Source: Deltaproteobacteria bacterium RIFOXYD12_FULL_56_24
GTDB lineage: Bacteria > Desulfobacterota > Desulfobulbia > Desulfobulbales > Desulfurivibrionaceae
Direction: 5' to 3'
NCBI GenBank assembly: GCA_001799285.1
Contig: MGTD01000025.1
Span: 1-50,634, forward strand
Length of the DNA stretch: 50,634 bases
The notes beneath the pieces are model-generated. The model saw only the letters and a program-made list of their open reading frames with translations. It had not been told where the DNA came from and ran no database searches. Shown here piece after piece: positions 38,297-50,634 of this stretch. Position 1 is the stretch's first letter; every line of letters begins with the position of its first letter. The translations under genes were made by a program, and so were the position numbers.

Positions 38297-38550
38297 CCCG
38301 CAGAAATCGTGCAAAAAAAAGAGCGCACAGGGCTGGCCCTCTGGACTTTCTCCTGCGTCTGGCTTATGGTGGAGAGAGTAAAAAATACACAATCATTTTC
38401 GCCGGAGTTTTCTGCGACTTGTCAATAATGATGACCTCGTAAAAAGGGAAAAAGGCCACAGGTCCGCTACACAAAATCAAATGGTTACGCAGCGGCAACC
38501 GTTGTAATCGCGGCTTTTTGCGATTTCAACAATAATGAGGGAGGTTTTGC
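38297..38550. other. Spacer carB-ftsH
   Basis: About 250 bases. A dyad-rich stretch around 38481-38515 (GGTTACGCAGCGGCAACCG followed by TTGTAATCGCGGC) could form a hairpin ahead of ftsH. GAGGGAGG at 38537-38544 is a strong ribosome site for the TTG start at 38551. No gene is seen. Confidence 0.4.
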
Positions 38551-40368
38551 TTGAACAGTTTTTATAAAAATTTGGCCATGTGGCTGGTAATCGGCCTCAC
38601 CATGATCCTGCTTTTCAACCTGTTCAACAAGCCGCAAACCTCCGTGGTGGAAATGAGCTACAGTGATTTCCTGACCAGCGTTGAATCCGGCCAGATCTCC
38701 TCGGTAAACATTCAGGCGGATGAAGTTACCGGCAAGGGCAGCGGCGGCAAGGAGTTCAAGGTAGTCACCCCCCCTGCCGATTCGGAGCTTATTCCCATCC
38801 TGCGCAAAGCCAAGGTCAACATCCTGGTCAAGCAGAAGGAAGAATCGCCCTGGTACGTCACCGTCCTTGTTTCCTGGTTCCCCATGCTTCTCCTCATCGG
38901 CGTCTGGATTTTTTTCATGCGCCAGATGCAGGGCGGCGGCGGCAAGGCCATGAGCTTTGGCAAAAGCAGGGCCCGCCTCCTGGACAAGGATCAGACCAAG
39001 GTCACTTTTGCCGATGTCGCAGGTATTGAAGAGGCCAAGGAAGAGCTTTCCGAGATCATCGATTTCCTCAAAGACCCTAAAAAATTCACCCGGTTGGGCG
39101 GCCGTATCCCCAAGGGCGTTTTGCTGGCCGGGGCCCCGGGCACCGGCAAAACCCTCCTGGCCAAGGCGGTCGCCGGCGAGGCCGAGGTTCCTTTTTATTC
39201 CATCAGCGGCTCAGATTTTGTCGAGATGTTTGTCGGGGTCGGCGCTTCTCGAGTGCGTGATCTGTTCATCCAGGGCAAAAAAAACGCACCCTGCATCATC
39301 TTTATCGATGAGATTGACGCAGTGGGCCGCCACCGTGGGGCAGGACTCGGCGGGGGCCATGATGAACGGGAACAAACCTTAAACCAGCTGCTGGTCGAAA
39401 TGGACGGCTTTGAATCCAATGAGGGAGTTATCATTATCTCGGCCACCAACCGTCCAGATGTACTTGACCCTGCCCTGCTCCGGCCCGGCCGCTTTGACCG
39501 GCAGGTAATCGTGCCGGTGCCGGACGTTAAGGGAAGGGAGAAAATTTTGGAAGTCCACGGTCAGAAAAAGGCCATCTCTGAAGATGTCAATTGGGAGGTA
39601 ATCGCCCGTGGCACCCCAGGTTTTTCCGGGGCCGACCTGGAGAATATGGTGAACGAAGCCGCACTACTCGCAGCCAGAGCCGATGCGGAAAAAATCACCA
39701 TGATCCACATGGAACAAGCCAAGGACAAAGTGATGATGGGGGCCGAACGACGCAGCATGATCATCACCGAGAAAGAAAAAGAGATCACCGCCTATCACGA
39801 GGCAGGTCATGCCTTAGTGGCTATGCTCCTGCCCGGCACCGACCCGATCCACAAAGTAACCATTATCCCCAGGGGCCGCGCCCTCGGCCTTACCCAGCAG
39901 TTGCCGGTGGACGAAAAACACACCTACGCCAGATCCTTCCTCCAGCACAATCTTTGTATCCTGCTCAGCGGCAGGGTGGCGGAAGAGCTGATCTTTGGCG
40001 AAATCACCACCGGCAGCGGCAATGATATCGAACGCTGCACCCAACTAGCCCGGAAAATGGTCTGCGAATGGGGTATGAGCGAGGAGATGGGTCCCCTGTC
40101 GTACGGCAAGAAGGAAGAACAGATATTCCTGGGGCGTGAAATCGCCCAGCACCGTGACTACAGCGAATCAACCGCCATTCGGATTGACGATGAGGTAAAA
40201 CGCATTGTCCTGAAAGCCAACGAAAATGTCCACCAGCTGCTTTCAGAAAATATTGCGGTTTTGCGGTCCATTGCCCAGGCTCTTCTGGAAAGGGAAACCC
40301 TCGGTCTTGAGGATATCAAAGCGATCATGGCGCATGACGACAAAATGTTATCTCAGCCGGAGATTTAA
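38551..40368 (+). CDS. ftsH: ATP-dependent zinc metalloprotease FtsH
   Basis: Protein of 605 residues. Two membrane helices (about 8-25 and 103-123) flank a small periplasmic domain. The AAA domain has Walker A GAPGTGKT near 194, Walker [12 protein letters not shown] and the second region of homology [20 protein letters not shown]. The peptidase zinc motif HEAGH is near 415. It degrades misfolded membrane proteins and regulators. TTG 38551 is the start, preceded by GAGGGAGG. A dyad of the dispersed family directly follows the stop codon. Confidence 0.97.
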   Translation: MNSFYKNLAMWLVIGLTMILLFNLFNKPQTSVVEMSYSDFLTSVESGQISSVNIQADEVTGKGSGGKEFKVVTPPADSELIPILRKAKVNILVKQKEESPWYVTVLVSWFPMLLLIGVWIFFMRQMQGGGGKAMSFGKSRARLLDKDQTKVTFADVAGIEEAKEELSEIIDFLKDPKKFTRLGGRIPKGVLLAGAPGTGKTLLAKAVAGEAEVPFYSISGSDFVEMFVGVGASRVRDLFIQGKKNAPCIIFIDEIDAVGRHRGAGLGGGHDEREQTLNQLLVEMDGFESNEGVIIISATNRPDVLDPALLRPGRFDRQVIVPVPDVKGREKILEVHGQKKAISEDVNWEVIARGTPGFSGADLENMVNEAALLAARADAEKITMIHMEQAKDKVMMGAERRSMIITEKEKEITAYHEAGHALVAMLLPGTDPIHKVTIIPRGRALGLTQQLPVDEKHTYARSFLQHNLCILLSGRVAEELIFGEITTGSGNDIERCTQLARKMVCEWGMSEEMGPLSYGKKEEQIFLGREIAQHRDYSESTAIRIDDEVKRIVLKANENVHQLLSENIAVLRSIAQALLERETLGLEDIKAIMAHDDKMLSQPEI

Positions 40369-40415
40369 GAGCCGGTGCGAAATAACCTGTAAATTTTTTT
40401 GTTGCTTTACGGCTC
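40369..40415. terminator. Dyad abutting ftsH stop (repeat family copy 4)
   Basis: GAGCCG (40369-40374) pairs with CGGCTC (40410-40415), enclosing GTGCGAAATAACCTGTAA and a run of seven T residues. It is nearly the same as the dyad after the MscS gene at 20352-20399. Confidence 0.55.
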
Positions 40416-40523
40416 TTGAAGCCGCAAATACTCTTGCAGTTCCGGCAATTCAGACGACAAAATTATTTGCCACAACGACTTTAACGGACAACCGCCGTCC
40501 ACACTTTTGCTTGCCAACAAACC

Positions 40524-40557
40524 GAGTCCTTTAGCGGCCCACCCGCTTAAAGGACTC
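40524..40557 (+). promoter_or_regulatory. Strong hairpin upstream of folP
   Basis: GAGTCCTTTAGCGG (40524-40537) pairs with CCGCTTAAAGGACTC (40543-40557) with one bulged T and a 5-base loop. It lies about 20 bases before the folP start. It lacks a clean U-tract, so it could act as a partial terminator, processing site or translation-control hairpin. Confidence 0.5.
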
Positions 40558-40577
40558 ACGTATTTTCAGGCCGCCTC

Positions 40578-41417
40578 TTGCAGATCACAAGCAAAAATAA
40601 AACCATAGCCTTTGGCTCCCGTCCTTTGGTAATGGGCATTCTTAATGTTACCCCGGACTCTTTTTCCGATGGCGGTCGCTTTACGCAGGCTGAAGCCATC
40701 TCCGCGCAAGTAAAGGCCATGCTGGCCAGTGGTGCTGATCTCATTGATGTGGGGGGCGAATCAACCAGGCCCTATGCCGAACCGGTCTCGGAGGATGAGG
40801 AACTGCGCCGGGTTATTCCCGCCATTGCCTGTATTCGCGAACTGCATGACAGCATCCCTGTTTCCATTGACACGACCAAGGCGGAAGTGGCGCGCCAGGC
40901 ATTAAAAGCGGGCGCGGATATCATCAACGATGTAAGCGCCTTGCGCTTCGATCCCGCGATGATCAGAATCGCCGTCACCCATGAGGCGCCGGTGATTCTC
41001 ATGCATATGCGCAAAACTCCCAAGGATATGCAGGACAACCCGCTGTACGATGATGTTATTCAGGAAATCATGAGTTTTCTGACTGAACGGATATCCTGGG
41101 CAACGGGACATGGCCTTGCCAGGGAACGAATTATTATTGACCCCGGCCTCGGATTCGGCAAAACTGTAGCGCATAATCTGACAATACTTAAAAATCTGCA
41201 TATGTTCAAAAATCTGAGCTGTCCGCTGCTTATCGGGCATTCACGCAAGGGTTTCATCGGCACGGTCCTTGCCCTCGAAACCCAGAACCGTGAGCTGGCA
41301 ACAGCCTTACTTTCATTATATTGCGCTACGCAAGGAGCGGATATTCTCCGGGTCCATGACGTAGAAAAAACCATGCAGGCGGTTCGTCTGCACGAAGCCA
41401 TACTCCAGGCGCCCTGA
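40578..41417 (+). CDS. folP: Dihydropteroate synthase
   Basis: Protein of 279 residues, a TIM barrel. Pterin-binding signatures are MGILNVTPDSFSDGG and LIDVGGESTRPYA, followed by SIDTTKAEVARQALKAGADIINDVSA, IIDPGLGFGKTVAHN and the substrate loop LIGHSRKGFIG. It joins p-aminobenzoate to dihydropterin pyrophosphate in folate synthesis and is the target of sulfonamides. The start TTG 40578 is chosen because the family N-terminus begins there; no strong ribosome site is visible and the hairpin at 40524 lies just upstream. ftsH-folP adjacency is common in bacteria. Confidence 0.95.
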   Translation: MQITSKNKTIAFGSRPLVMGILNVTPDSFSDGGRFTQAEAISAQVKAMLASGADLIDVGGESTRPYAEPVSEDEELRRVIPAIACIRELHDSIPVSIDTTKAEVARQALKAGADIINDVSALRFDPAMIRIAVTHEAPVILMHMRKTPKDMQDNPLYDDVIQEIMSFLTERISWATGHGLARERIIIDPGLGFGKTVAHNLTILKNLHMFKNLSCPLLIGHSRKGFIGTVLALETQNRELATALLSLYCATQGADILRVHDVEKTMQAVRLHEAILQAP

Positions 41418-41434
41418 CAGGAAACACCGTCCCC

Positions 41435-43429
41435 ATGGATAGCAAGCATCAACCAGCTGCAAACACCTTTCAACAAAAGCTGACACGTTACCTCGAATAT
41501 AATGAGGAGCGAAAGGCCAAGGCGATGCTTTTCAACACAAACCAGGGCAACCTTTTACTCAAGGTTATCCCCTATCTGCTCCACTGCAATTACCCGGACC
41601 TTCCCGGCTTTGTTGATGATGCTGAGTGCCCATACGGAATCCACCTCTTCAACGCGAAAGAATTTTCCCACGAACTCTTTCTTCGCTTTTTCCCCACCTC
41701 GACAACCATACGGACCGACAAGACTTCCCCTTTTGCCGAAAAGCCCTGCATCCACTCCCTGAAAACCATCGGCAGTGTTGGCACCATCGCTCAGTCGGCT
41801 ATTTCCGACTGCGATTACTGGGTAAGCATCCGCAAGGAAGAGCTCGGCGAAAAAGGTTTGCGCCTTTTACAGGAAAAATGCAAAGGGATAGAGGAATGGG
41901 CGCTGAAACGGGGCTCGGAAGTCCACTTCTTCCTGATGGACACTGAACAGACCAGAAAGAACAACTTCGACGCAGAAACAGACGAGGAGTCGGCAGGCTC
42001 CGCCATCAAACTCCTGCTGAAAGATGAACTTTTCCGTACCCATATTCTGGTGGCCGGCAAGATTCTCCTCTGGTGGTTTATCCCCCCGGGGCTGACCGAA
42101 GGCGAATATCGAAATTTTGTTCATAATCTTGTTTCGCACAACAAACTCCGCCTCGATCACTTTGTTGATCTGGGCTACCTCTCCGACATTCCCAAAGCGG
42201 AGATTTTCGGGGCCTGCCTATGGCAAATGAATAAAGCCCTGGACAGCCCGTTCAAATCGGTGATCAAATTTGCCTATCTCGAACTCCTTCTGCGCGGGGA
42301 GGCAACCACCCTCCCCCTGTTCTCAAACACGATAAAATGCCTGGTTACCTATCCAGAAAAACTTGCCGCAGCGGAACAGGTAGCCTTGGATTTAGCCGAG
42401 ATTGACCCATACATCCTGCTGGCTCGTGATATCATCGCCTTTTACACGCAGGATAAAACCGAACAAAAATGGGCTCCGCTGATCAGGGAATGCCTCTTTC
42501 TCAAGACCCTTGAAGGGGTAGAATCACAAAAAAATACCAAATCAGGTCAGGCCGGTCATCTGAAAGCAACCATGAAAATGATGCATACCTGGCATCTTCT
42601 CCCTGAAAATTTCAGCCAGATCCCGCACTTCCACGAATGGAAATACAAGGATCTCATTACCTTCGGCGCCAAGGTTCACGATTATCTCACCGAAACCTAC
42701 AAACGGTTGCGGGTAATATTTAAAAGCTTTGATAAAAACACGGGCCTGACCATTACCGAACGAGACATCTCCATCTTAGGCCGCAAGCTGTTCACCTTCT
42801 ATGAACAAAAGGAACACAAGATCGAATATATCCGCAGCGTTTCCCGCGACCTGATGGCGCAGGAACATCTCACCATTCATATTACCAAACACCAAGGCGT
42901 CTTTCACTACTATGCCTTCCAAGGCCAGCATGACCACGAAACGGTTAAAAGCCATGTGGATTCGGTGATCAAACGGGAAGACGGCCTGATTCGGCTTGTT
43001 GTCTGGCTCTTGGTCAATGGCATCCTTTCCGCCAAAACCCAGCTCTATCTAACAAAAAATTTCCTGCCCATCGACCTGGTGGATATCCAAAAACTCACCG
43101 ATGTTCTGATAAAGGCCTTTCCCATCATCCATTTTTCCCGCATTTCGCCGACAAATCTGCTCAAGCGGGAAACCGTGCTGCGGGCTCTGGTCATTGTTAA
43201 TTTCGAGAAAGAACCGGCAAAAGGCTCAAAAACCCTCAAGTCGACCATGGTTACGGAAAACAGCTACGGCGAATATTTCATTCAGGAATACACCACCTTG
43301 ATCCAGCTCAAGAACGCGATGCGCACCCTTCTTACCCAACATTATGTGAGCCGCTGGAACAACAATCTGGAGATTTTCATTCCGGCGCAAAACGAGCAGA
43401 TCTACATCAAAACCCTGATTGAGGGATAA
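41435..43429 (+). CDS. cyaA: Class I adenylate cyclase
   Basis: Protein of 664 residues, shorter than the ~850 of enterobacterial CyaA. The catalytic nucleotidyltransferase part is clear: GSVGTIAQSAISDCDYWV (about 112-131) holds the GS and DxD catalytic motifs. EVHFFLMD (about 161-168), LLKDELFRTHILVAGKILLWWFIPP, LDHFVDLGYLSDIPKAEIFGACLWQMNKALDSPFKSVIK follow the E. coli order. The C-terminal regulatory half (from about 400) is shortened and diverged. It should make cAMP from ATP. The start is 17 bases after folP, implying co-transcription. This class is best known from gammaproteobacteria. Confidence 0.88.
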   Translation: MDSKHQPAANTFQQKLTRYLEYNEERKAKAMLFNTNQGNLLLKVIPYLLHCNYPDLPGFVDDAECPYGIHLFNAKEFSHELFLRFFPTSTTIRTDKTSPFAEKPCIHSLKTIGSVGTIAQSAISDCDYWVSIRKEELGEKGLRLLQEKCKGIEEWALKRGSEVHFFLMDTEQTRKNNFDAETDEESAGSAIKLLLKDELFRTHILVAGKILLWWFIPPGLTEGEYRNFVHNLVSHNKLRLDHFVDLGYLSDIPKAEIFGACLWQMNKALDSPFKSVIKFAYLELLLRGEATTLPLFSNTIKCLVTYPEKLAAAEQVALDLAEIDPYILLARDIIAFYTQDKTEQKWAPLIRECLFLKTLEGVESQKNTKSGQAGHLKATMKMMHTWHLLPENFSQIPHFHEWKYKDLITFGAKVHDYLTETYKRLRVIFKSFDKNTGLTITERDISILGRKLFTFYEQKEHKIEYIRSVSRDLMAQEHLTIHITKHQGVFHYYAFQGQHDHETVKSHVDSVIKREDGLIRLVVWLLVNGILSAKTQLYLTKNFLPIDLVDIQKLTDVLIKAFPIIHFSRISPTNLLKRETVLRALVIVNFEKEPAKGSKTLKSTMVTENSYGEYFIQEYTTLIQLKNAMRTLLTQHYVSRWNNNLEIFIPAQNEQIYIKTLIEG

Positions 43430-43452
43430 CTCCGGAGAGCCTAGCGAACGCC

Positions 43453-43734
43453 ATGAAAATAGAACTCTTCCGCACCATTCTCTGCCCGCGTTGCCTATTC
43501 GTAAGCCGCATCCTGAAAAAGATCGTTGCCGATTCCCCGCACCTCGAACTCGAAACCATTGAGGTCGCCACCAACCTAACGCAGACCCGCCAGGCCGGGA
43601 TCAAGACCGTGCCGGCAATCAGGATCGGCAATGATGTCCTCACCGGGATCATCCTCACTCCACGGATGATCCGCCGTTTCATCGACCAGCATCTGCCTGA
43701 TGATGCTGCCGGACAAAACCGTCCCGGTCATTGA
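43453..43734 (+). CDS. Thioredoxin-fold (glutaredoxin-like) small protein
   Basis: Protein of 93 residues. The redox motif CPRC (C11/C14) sits after the first strand (MKIELFRTIL), and the cis-Pro loop is KTVPAIRI. A C-terminal helix contains RMIRRFIDQHL. This is the compact glutaredoxin-like version of the thioredoxin fold, probably acting as a thiol-disulfide exchanger. It lies 23 bases after cyaA. Its end overlaps the convergent permease gene by 7 bases. Confidence 0.75.
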   Translation: MKIELFRTILCPRCLFVSRILKKIVADSPHLELETIEVATNLTQTRQAGIKTVPAIRIGNDVLTGIILTPRMIRRFIDQHLPDDAAGQNRPGH

Positions 43735-44486
43735 ATCAAACGCCGCCTGAGAAGATACCCCGCCAGCCATACCGCGCCGCCGGTAATCAGGAGAGAGCCG
43801 ATAATTTTCAGCAGGACCGGTTCGCCGAACCGCCCATAACAGAGAATGCGGGCCAGGCTGACGATGGGGGTCAGGGGCAGCATTGCCAGAATCCCCTTGA
43901 CGGGCTGGGCCATGGTCTCGACCGGAAAGAATATGCCGGAGAAGAGGAAAAGCGGGGTAATGACCAGCGAGGTGAAGTAGTTGAAAAAATCATAATTTTT
44001 CGCCAGCGCTGTCATGATCAGGCCAAAGGCGGCAAAGAACATGCCGGAGATAAACAGCACCGGCAGCAGGGCGATAACCCAGGGAGAGGGAACCACCCCG
44101 AACAGGGGCAGGGTCAGCAGCATGATGACCCCGGCCAGCAACCCCTTGCTCGCCCCCCAGACAATCTCCCCCAGGACCAGATCAAGAACGCCGAGGGGGG
44201 TCATCAGAATAGCCTCGTAGGTTTTCTGCACCGTAAGCCTGGTATAAGAGCCGTAGGTTGTTTCAAGGGCGGCGCTGTACATCACCGCCGAAGCAACCAG
44301 ACCCGGAGCGATGAACTGCAGGTAGGTCAGACCCTCCACTGCCGCCATGTCCCGGCCAAGCCCGTAGCCCATGGCCAGGAGAAAGAGCAGGGGCTGGCCC
44401 AGATTGCCGATCAGAGTGGCGAGGATGTGCTTTTTCCAGACCCGCCCGTTACGCAGCCAGATTGTCCAGAAAGAAAATCCGTTCAT
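43728..44486 (-). CDS. ABC-2 type exporter permease
   Basis: Protein of 252 residues with six membrane helices. ILATLIGNLGQPLLFLLAMGYGLG, FIAPGLVASAVMYSA and the TYGSYTRLTVQKTYEAILMTPLGVLDLVLGE segment match NodJ-like ABC-2 permeases. ATG 44486 is chosen because it overlaps the ATPase stop codon (ATGA), giving translational coupling; the frame upstream of it is antisense to the ATPase gene. With the ATPase it forms an exporter; substrate unknown, with polysaccharide, lipid or drug export all seen in the family. Confidence 0.88.
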   Translation of the reverse strand: MNGFSFWTIWLRNGRVWKKHILATLIGNLGQPLLFLLAMGYGLGRDMAAVEGLTYLQFIAPGLVASAVMYSAALETTYGSYTRLTVQKTYEAILMTPLGVLDLVLGEIVWGASKGLLAGVIMLLTLPLFGVVPSPWVIALLPVLFISGMFFAAFGLIMTALAKNYDFFNYFTSLVITPLFLFSGIFFPVETMAQPVKGILAMLPLTPIVSLARILCYGRFGEPVLLKIIGSLLITGGAVWLAGYLLRRRLIQ

Positions 44487-45415
44487 GCCTCCCTCAACGA
44501 CCTGCCGGTAAGCTGAATAAATAGATCCTCCAGGTTGGCCGGACGCCGCACCCAGTTGGCCGCTTCCCCCATCACCTTTGCCAGGCGGGAACAGTCTTCC
44601 CTGGCGTAGACATACAATTTGTCCCCCACCCTCTCCAGTCTGGCATTGCACTGCTTAAAGGAAGCCTCCAGAGCATCAAGCTCGGCCGGGGTTCCATCCA
44701 CCTCGAAAACTTCCAACCCGACCAGATCGGTGATAAGCTGCCGCGGTTCGCCCTGCACCACGACATGACCATGATCAAGGATCAGCACCCGCTGACTCAG
44801 GCGAGAAACCTCGTCGAGATAATGACTGGTCAGAAGCATGGTGGTTCCCTTGGCCTGGAGAATGGCAAGACGTTCCCAGATCAGATGCCGGGCTTGAGGA
44901 TCAAGGCCGATGGTGGGCTCGTCCAGAATCAGCAGCTCCGGTTCGTTGATCAGGGCGCGGGCCAGAAGCAGCCGCCGCCGCTGGCCTCCGGAAAGATGCT
45001 CGATGATCTCCTCCCGCCGGTTATGCAGGGCAAAAAAATGCAGAAGCTCTTCAACCCGCTCCCTGGCAAGGCGGCGCGGAATGCGAAAATACCCGGCATA
45101 GGTGTGCAGATTCTCTTCCACACTCAGGTCCGGATCAAGGCTGTCCGCCTGGGGCACCACCCCGATACGGGCCTTGATCTCCCGGTGAAAACGGGGCGTC
45201 TCCAGATCAAAAATCCGGATCTCGCCGGCGCTTTTTTCCACCAGGCCGAGGAGCATGTTGATGCAGGTGGTTTTCCCCGCCCCGTTGGGGCCGAGAAAGC
45301 CAACGCACTGGCCCCGCTGGAGATCAAAAGAGATGTTGTCCACCACGAGCCGTTCGCCGAAGCGCTTGCTAAGGCCGGTCACGGAGACAACCGTTTGCGC
45401 GGCGAAATCCTGCAT
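44483..45415 (-). CDS. ABC exporter ATP-binding protein (NodI/CcmA type)
   Basis: Protein of 310 residues. Walker A GPNGAGKT, the Q-loop region VPQADSLDPDLSVEENLHTYA, signature LSGGQRRRLLLARALI and Walker B LLILDEPTIGLDP with the H-loop LTSHYLDEV are all intact. The C-terminal ~80 residues form the extension typical of NodI/DrrA-type ATPases. It powers the permease encoded immediately downstream. It is on the minus strand, convergent with the housekeeping run. Confidence 0.92.
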   Translation of the reverse strand: MQDFAAQTVVSVTGLSKRFGERLVVDNISFDLQRGQCVGFLGPNGAGKTTCINMLLGLVEKSAGEIRIFDLETPRFHREIKARIGVVPQADSLDPDLSVEENLHTYAGYFRIPRRLARERVEELLHFFALHNRREEIIEHLSGGQRRRLLLARALINEPELLILDEPTIGLDPQARHLIWERLAILQAKGTTMLLTSHYLDEVSRLSQRVLILDHGHVVVQGEPRQLITDLVGLEVFEVDGTPAELDALEASFKQCNARLERVGDKLYVYAREDCSRLAKVMGEAANWVRRPANLEDLFIQLTGRSLREA

Positions 45416-45448
45416 GGGTTCCTGTCCCCTGGATGTTCTCTTTTGAAT

Positions 45449-45826
45449 TTATGGCCGAAATTTCTTTAAGGCGATTTCTTTGACGATTTTGTAGTGTTTG
45501 TCGTTGCCTGTTAATAATGGCATTCCGTAAGATGCTGCTGTGGCACCAATTAATGCGTCGGCAATTTGCATGAAGTGGCTCAGGTAGTGCTGTTCAACAT
45601 AGAACATGGCTTTGCTTGAGATTTCTTCACTTATGTAGATAATATTGCAGTTCCAGCTCTTTAAGGCCTTGCGGAGTGCTGTTAATTCATTATTGTTTCT
45701 CATTCCTTGGACTAGTTCCATGTAGGTAACGACGGAAATAGAAAAGCTTTTATGCTTTGCTAATTCATCTAATGCCTTTGTGTTCCCTCGCATGTACCAG
45801 ATGAGCACATCGGTATCAATCAGCAT
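45449..45826 (-). CDS. vapC: PIN-domain toxin (VapC family)
   Basis: Protein of 125 residues. The PIN active site acids are present: D4 and D6 (MLIDTDVLIWYMRGN), E37 (TYMELVQG), D90 (QIADALIGATA) and N108/D109 (LLTGNDKHY). VapC toxins are Mg-dependent RNases that usually cut tRNA or rRNA. The start overlaps the antitoxin gene by 11 bases, so the pair is coupled. It is probably an active module, as all key residues are kept. Confidence 0.88.
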   Translation of the reverse strand: MLIDTDVLIWYMRGNTKALDELAKHKSFSISVVTYMELVQGMRNNNELTALRKALKSWNCNIIYISEEISSKAMFYVEQHYLSHFMQIADALIGATAASYGMPLLTGNDKHYKIVKEIALKKFRP

Positions 45827-46061
45827 CGAAACGCCCTTTTCTGATTGTTTTAATGTAGTTTTCTACATCTTCTGTTTGAGCGTTGTCCTTCCAAATGCCA
45901 AACAATTCGTTGGTTTCGGGAAAGGCTATTTTTTCTCCTCCTATGGGGACAAGCTTGGCACAAGGCTTTCCTCGGTATGTGATAACTACTTCTTCGCCCC
46001 TGTTTACAGTGTTCAATAATTCTTTGGAGTGGAATCGAAGGTCTTTAGCTGTAGCTTGCAT
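45816..46061 (-). CDS. vapB: Phd/YefM-type antitoxin (VapB role)
   Basis: Protein of 81 residues. MQATAKDLRFHSKELLNTVNRGEEVVITYRGKPCAKLVPI is the DNA-binding N-domain of Phd/YefM antitoxins. The C-terminus (FGIWKDNAQTEDVENYIKTIRKGRF) would wrap the toxin. ATG 46061 is chosen because GAGAGG at 46069-46074 is spaced 7 bases away; a TTG at 46076 is in frame but unsupported. The promoter and a palindromic operator at 46087-46128 fit autorepression by the complex. Confidence 0.88.
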   Translation of the reverse strand: MQATAKDLRFHSKELLNTVNRGEEVVITYRGKPCAKLVPIGGEKIAFPETNELFGIWKDNAQTEDVENYIKTIRKGRFDAD

Positions 46062-46076
46062 TGTGTTACCTCTCAA

Positions 46077-46252
46077 GTCTGGTTAAGTTTATACTCTAGA
46101 CTATAAACTCTGCGACAATGGGAGACAAGTTTTTTTCTTAAAGCCCCTTTTGTCCCTTAAAATGGTGCCTTCAAGGCAAAATATGGCCAATTTTTCGTAT
46201 CCTTATTTCATTAAATCGACCAGTTGCTTTGGTCCGACACCACATTCACTCC
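46077..46252. other. Spacer between vapBC and transposase remnant
   Basis: Apart from the vapBC promoter/operator, this stretch holds no gene. Part of it (46180-46252) may be further upstream sequence of the decayed transposase, but the reading frame is not convincing. Confidence 0.35.
46087..46128 (-). promoter_or_regulatory. vapBC promoter with overlapping operator
   Basis: On the minus strand there is a -35 box TTGTCT (46123-46128), exactly 17 bases of spacer and a -10 box TATAGT (46100-46105). A 22-base near-perfect palindrome (46087-46108; arms GTTTATA/TATAAAC around a TCTAGA centre) covers the -10. This is the expected layout for repression by the antitoxin-toxin complex. Confidence 0.75.
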
Positions 46253-46417
46253 CCAGAGGATGAAAAAACCGACGATGCAATTCGCAGAGCGACTCGTACC
46301 GGTCGGCCATTTGGTTCTGAGAGTTTTGTAGATTTGTTGAAATTTCAGCTCCAACAGCCCTTATAAGCCCAAGAAAAGGTCGGCCTTAAAACAAATGGGG
46401 AGTGTCCCTATTAATCT
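46253..46417 (+). pseudogene. Decayed REP-associated (RAYT/IS200-like) transposase, 3' end
   Basis: From 46253 a frame reads PEDEKTDDAIRRATRTGRPFGSESFVDLLKFQLQ up to a stop at 46365-46367. In the next frame AQEKVGLKTNGECPY follows. The RRATRTGRP-GSESFV pattern followed by a basic tail is the usual C-terminus of REP-associated tyrosine (Y1) transposases. The N-terminal part with the catalytic Tyr and HUH motif is missing and the end is frameshifted, so it is a remnant. Its 3' sequence runs straight into the first, half CRISPR repeat. Confidence 0.65.
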
Positions 46418-50543
<4,126 letters not shown>

Positions 50544-50634
50544 TGTCAATGGTCATGCAATAATGTACCAAAAATGGTCAAGCAAAGTGTACCACCTATG
50601 AAATGTAATCGGTGATTATCTTCCTGTAAGGAGG
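50544..50634 (+). mobile_element. Terminus of a probable IS21-family insertion sequence
   Basis: The last CRISPR repeat is broken after 22 bases by TGTCAATGGTCATGC. Two imperfect direct copies follow in tandem: AATGGTCATGCAATAATGTACCA (50548-50570) and AATGGTCAAGCAAAGTGTACCA (50573-50594). Multiple short terminal repeats and a TG terminus are typical of IS21-family ends. TAAGGAGG at the window end would be a ribosome site for an istA gene just outside. The family call rests on the terminal structure only. Confidence 0.65.

Noticed and set aside
43728-44651. Longer form of the ABC-2 permease starting at 44651
   Set aside because: The added 55 residues are antisense to the ATPase gene; ATG 44486 overlaps the ATPase stop and fits the family N-terminus.

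Overview
The window looks like a chromosomal segment of a Gram-negative, LPS-bearing bacterium, most probably a Desulfobacterota lineage such as Desulfobulbales. This is an inference from gene content: a Kdo transferase, paired sucrose-phosphate and sucrose synthases, an AmmeMemoRadiSam enzyme, a class I adenylate cyclase and C_GCAxxG_C_C proteins. The only rRNA visible is about 17 bases of a 16S 5' end, too little to place the organism.

Layout. (1) 1-1433: the 5' edge of a minus-strand rRNA operon with its promoter, divergent from a lone radical SAM gene (amrS). (2) 1750-9628: an all-minus accessory island with a HicB/HicA toxin-antitoxin pair, an unknown protein, and a tight run of three genes encoding a SNF2-type helicase, an Hsp70/actin-fold ATPase with a long disordered N-terminus, and a zinc-ribbon RES-domain protein. 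I cannot match this trio to a named defence system; it is the best candidate for an undescribed one. (3) 10.6-14 kb: a beta-CASP RNase and a KamA-family radical SAM protein. (4) 14.7-25.9 kb: a sucrose and osmoadaptation block with bifunctional sucrose-phosphate synthase, sucrose synthase, ROK fructokinase, two MscS channels, a LapA-like protein, a cation/proton antiporter and an ion permease. Together these could make, recycle and salvage sucrose as a compatible solute and control ion flux. (5) 26.4-32.2 kb: clpB, a DUF599 membrane protein, a C_GCAxxG_C_C protein, a dihydrouridine synthase and a PH-like membrane protein. (6) 32.5-43.7 kb: a plus-strand housekeeping run of kdtA, carA, carB, ftsH, folP, class I adenylate cyclase and a thioredoxin-fold protein. 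(7) 43.7-46.1 kb: an ABC-2 exporter and a VapB/VapC module with a clear promoter and palindromic operator. (8) 46.2-50.6 kb: a very large type I-C-like CRISPR array of 61 complete repeats with no cas genes in view.

Both ends of the array are cut by mobile-element sequence. On the left a half repeat is joined to the 3' end of a decayed REP-associated (RAYT-type) transposase. On the right a repeat is broken after 22 bases by what looks like an IS21-family terminus. Repeat polarity puts the leader on the right, so the IS probably separates the array from its leader.

Intergenic DNA also carries small dispersed dyad repeats: an AGGRGCYGT-type family abutting stop codons, a family built around a CGATCACAGGG core, and a duplicated terminator-like segment at 29.0 and 29.9 kb.
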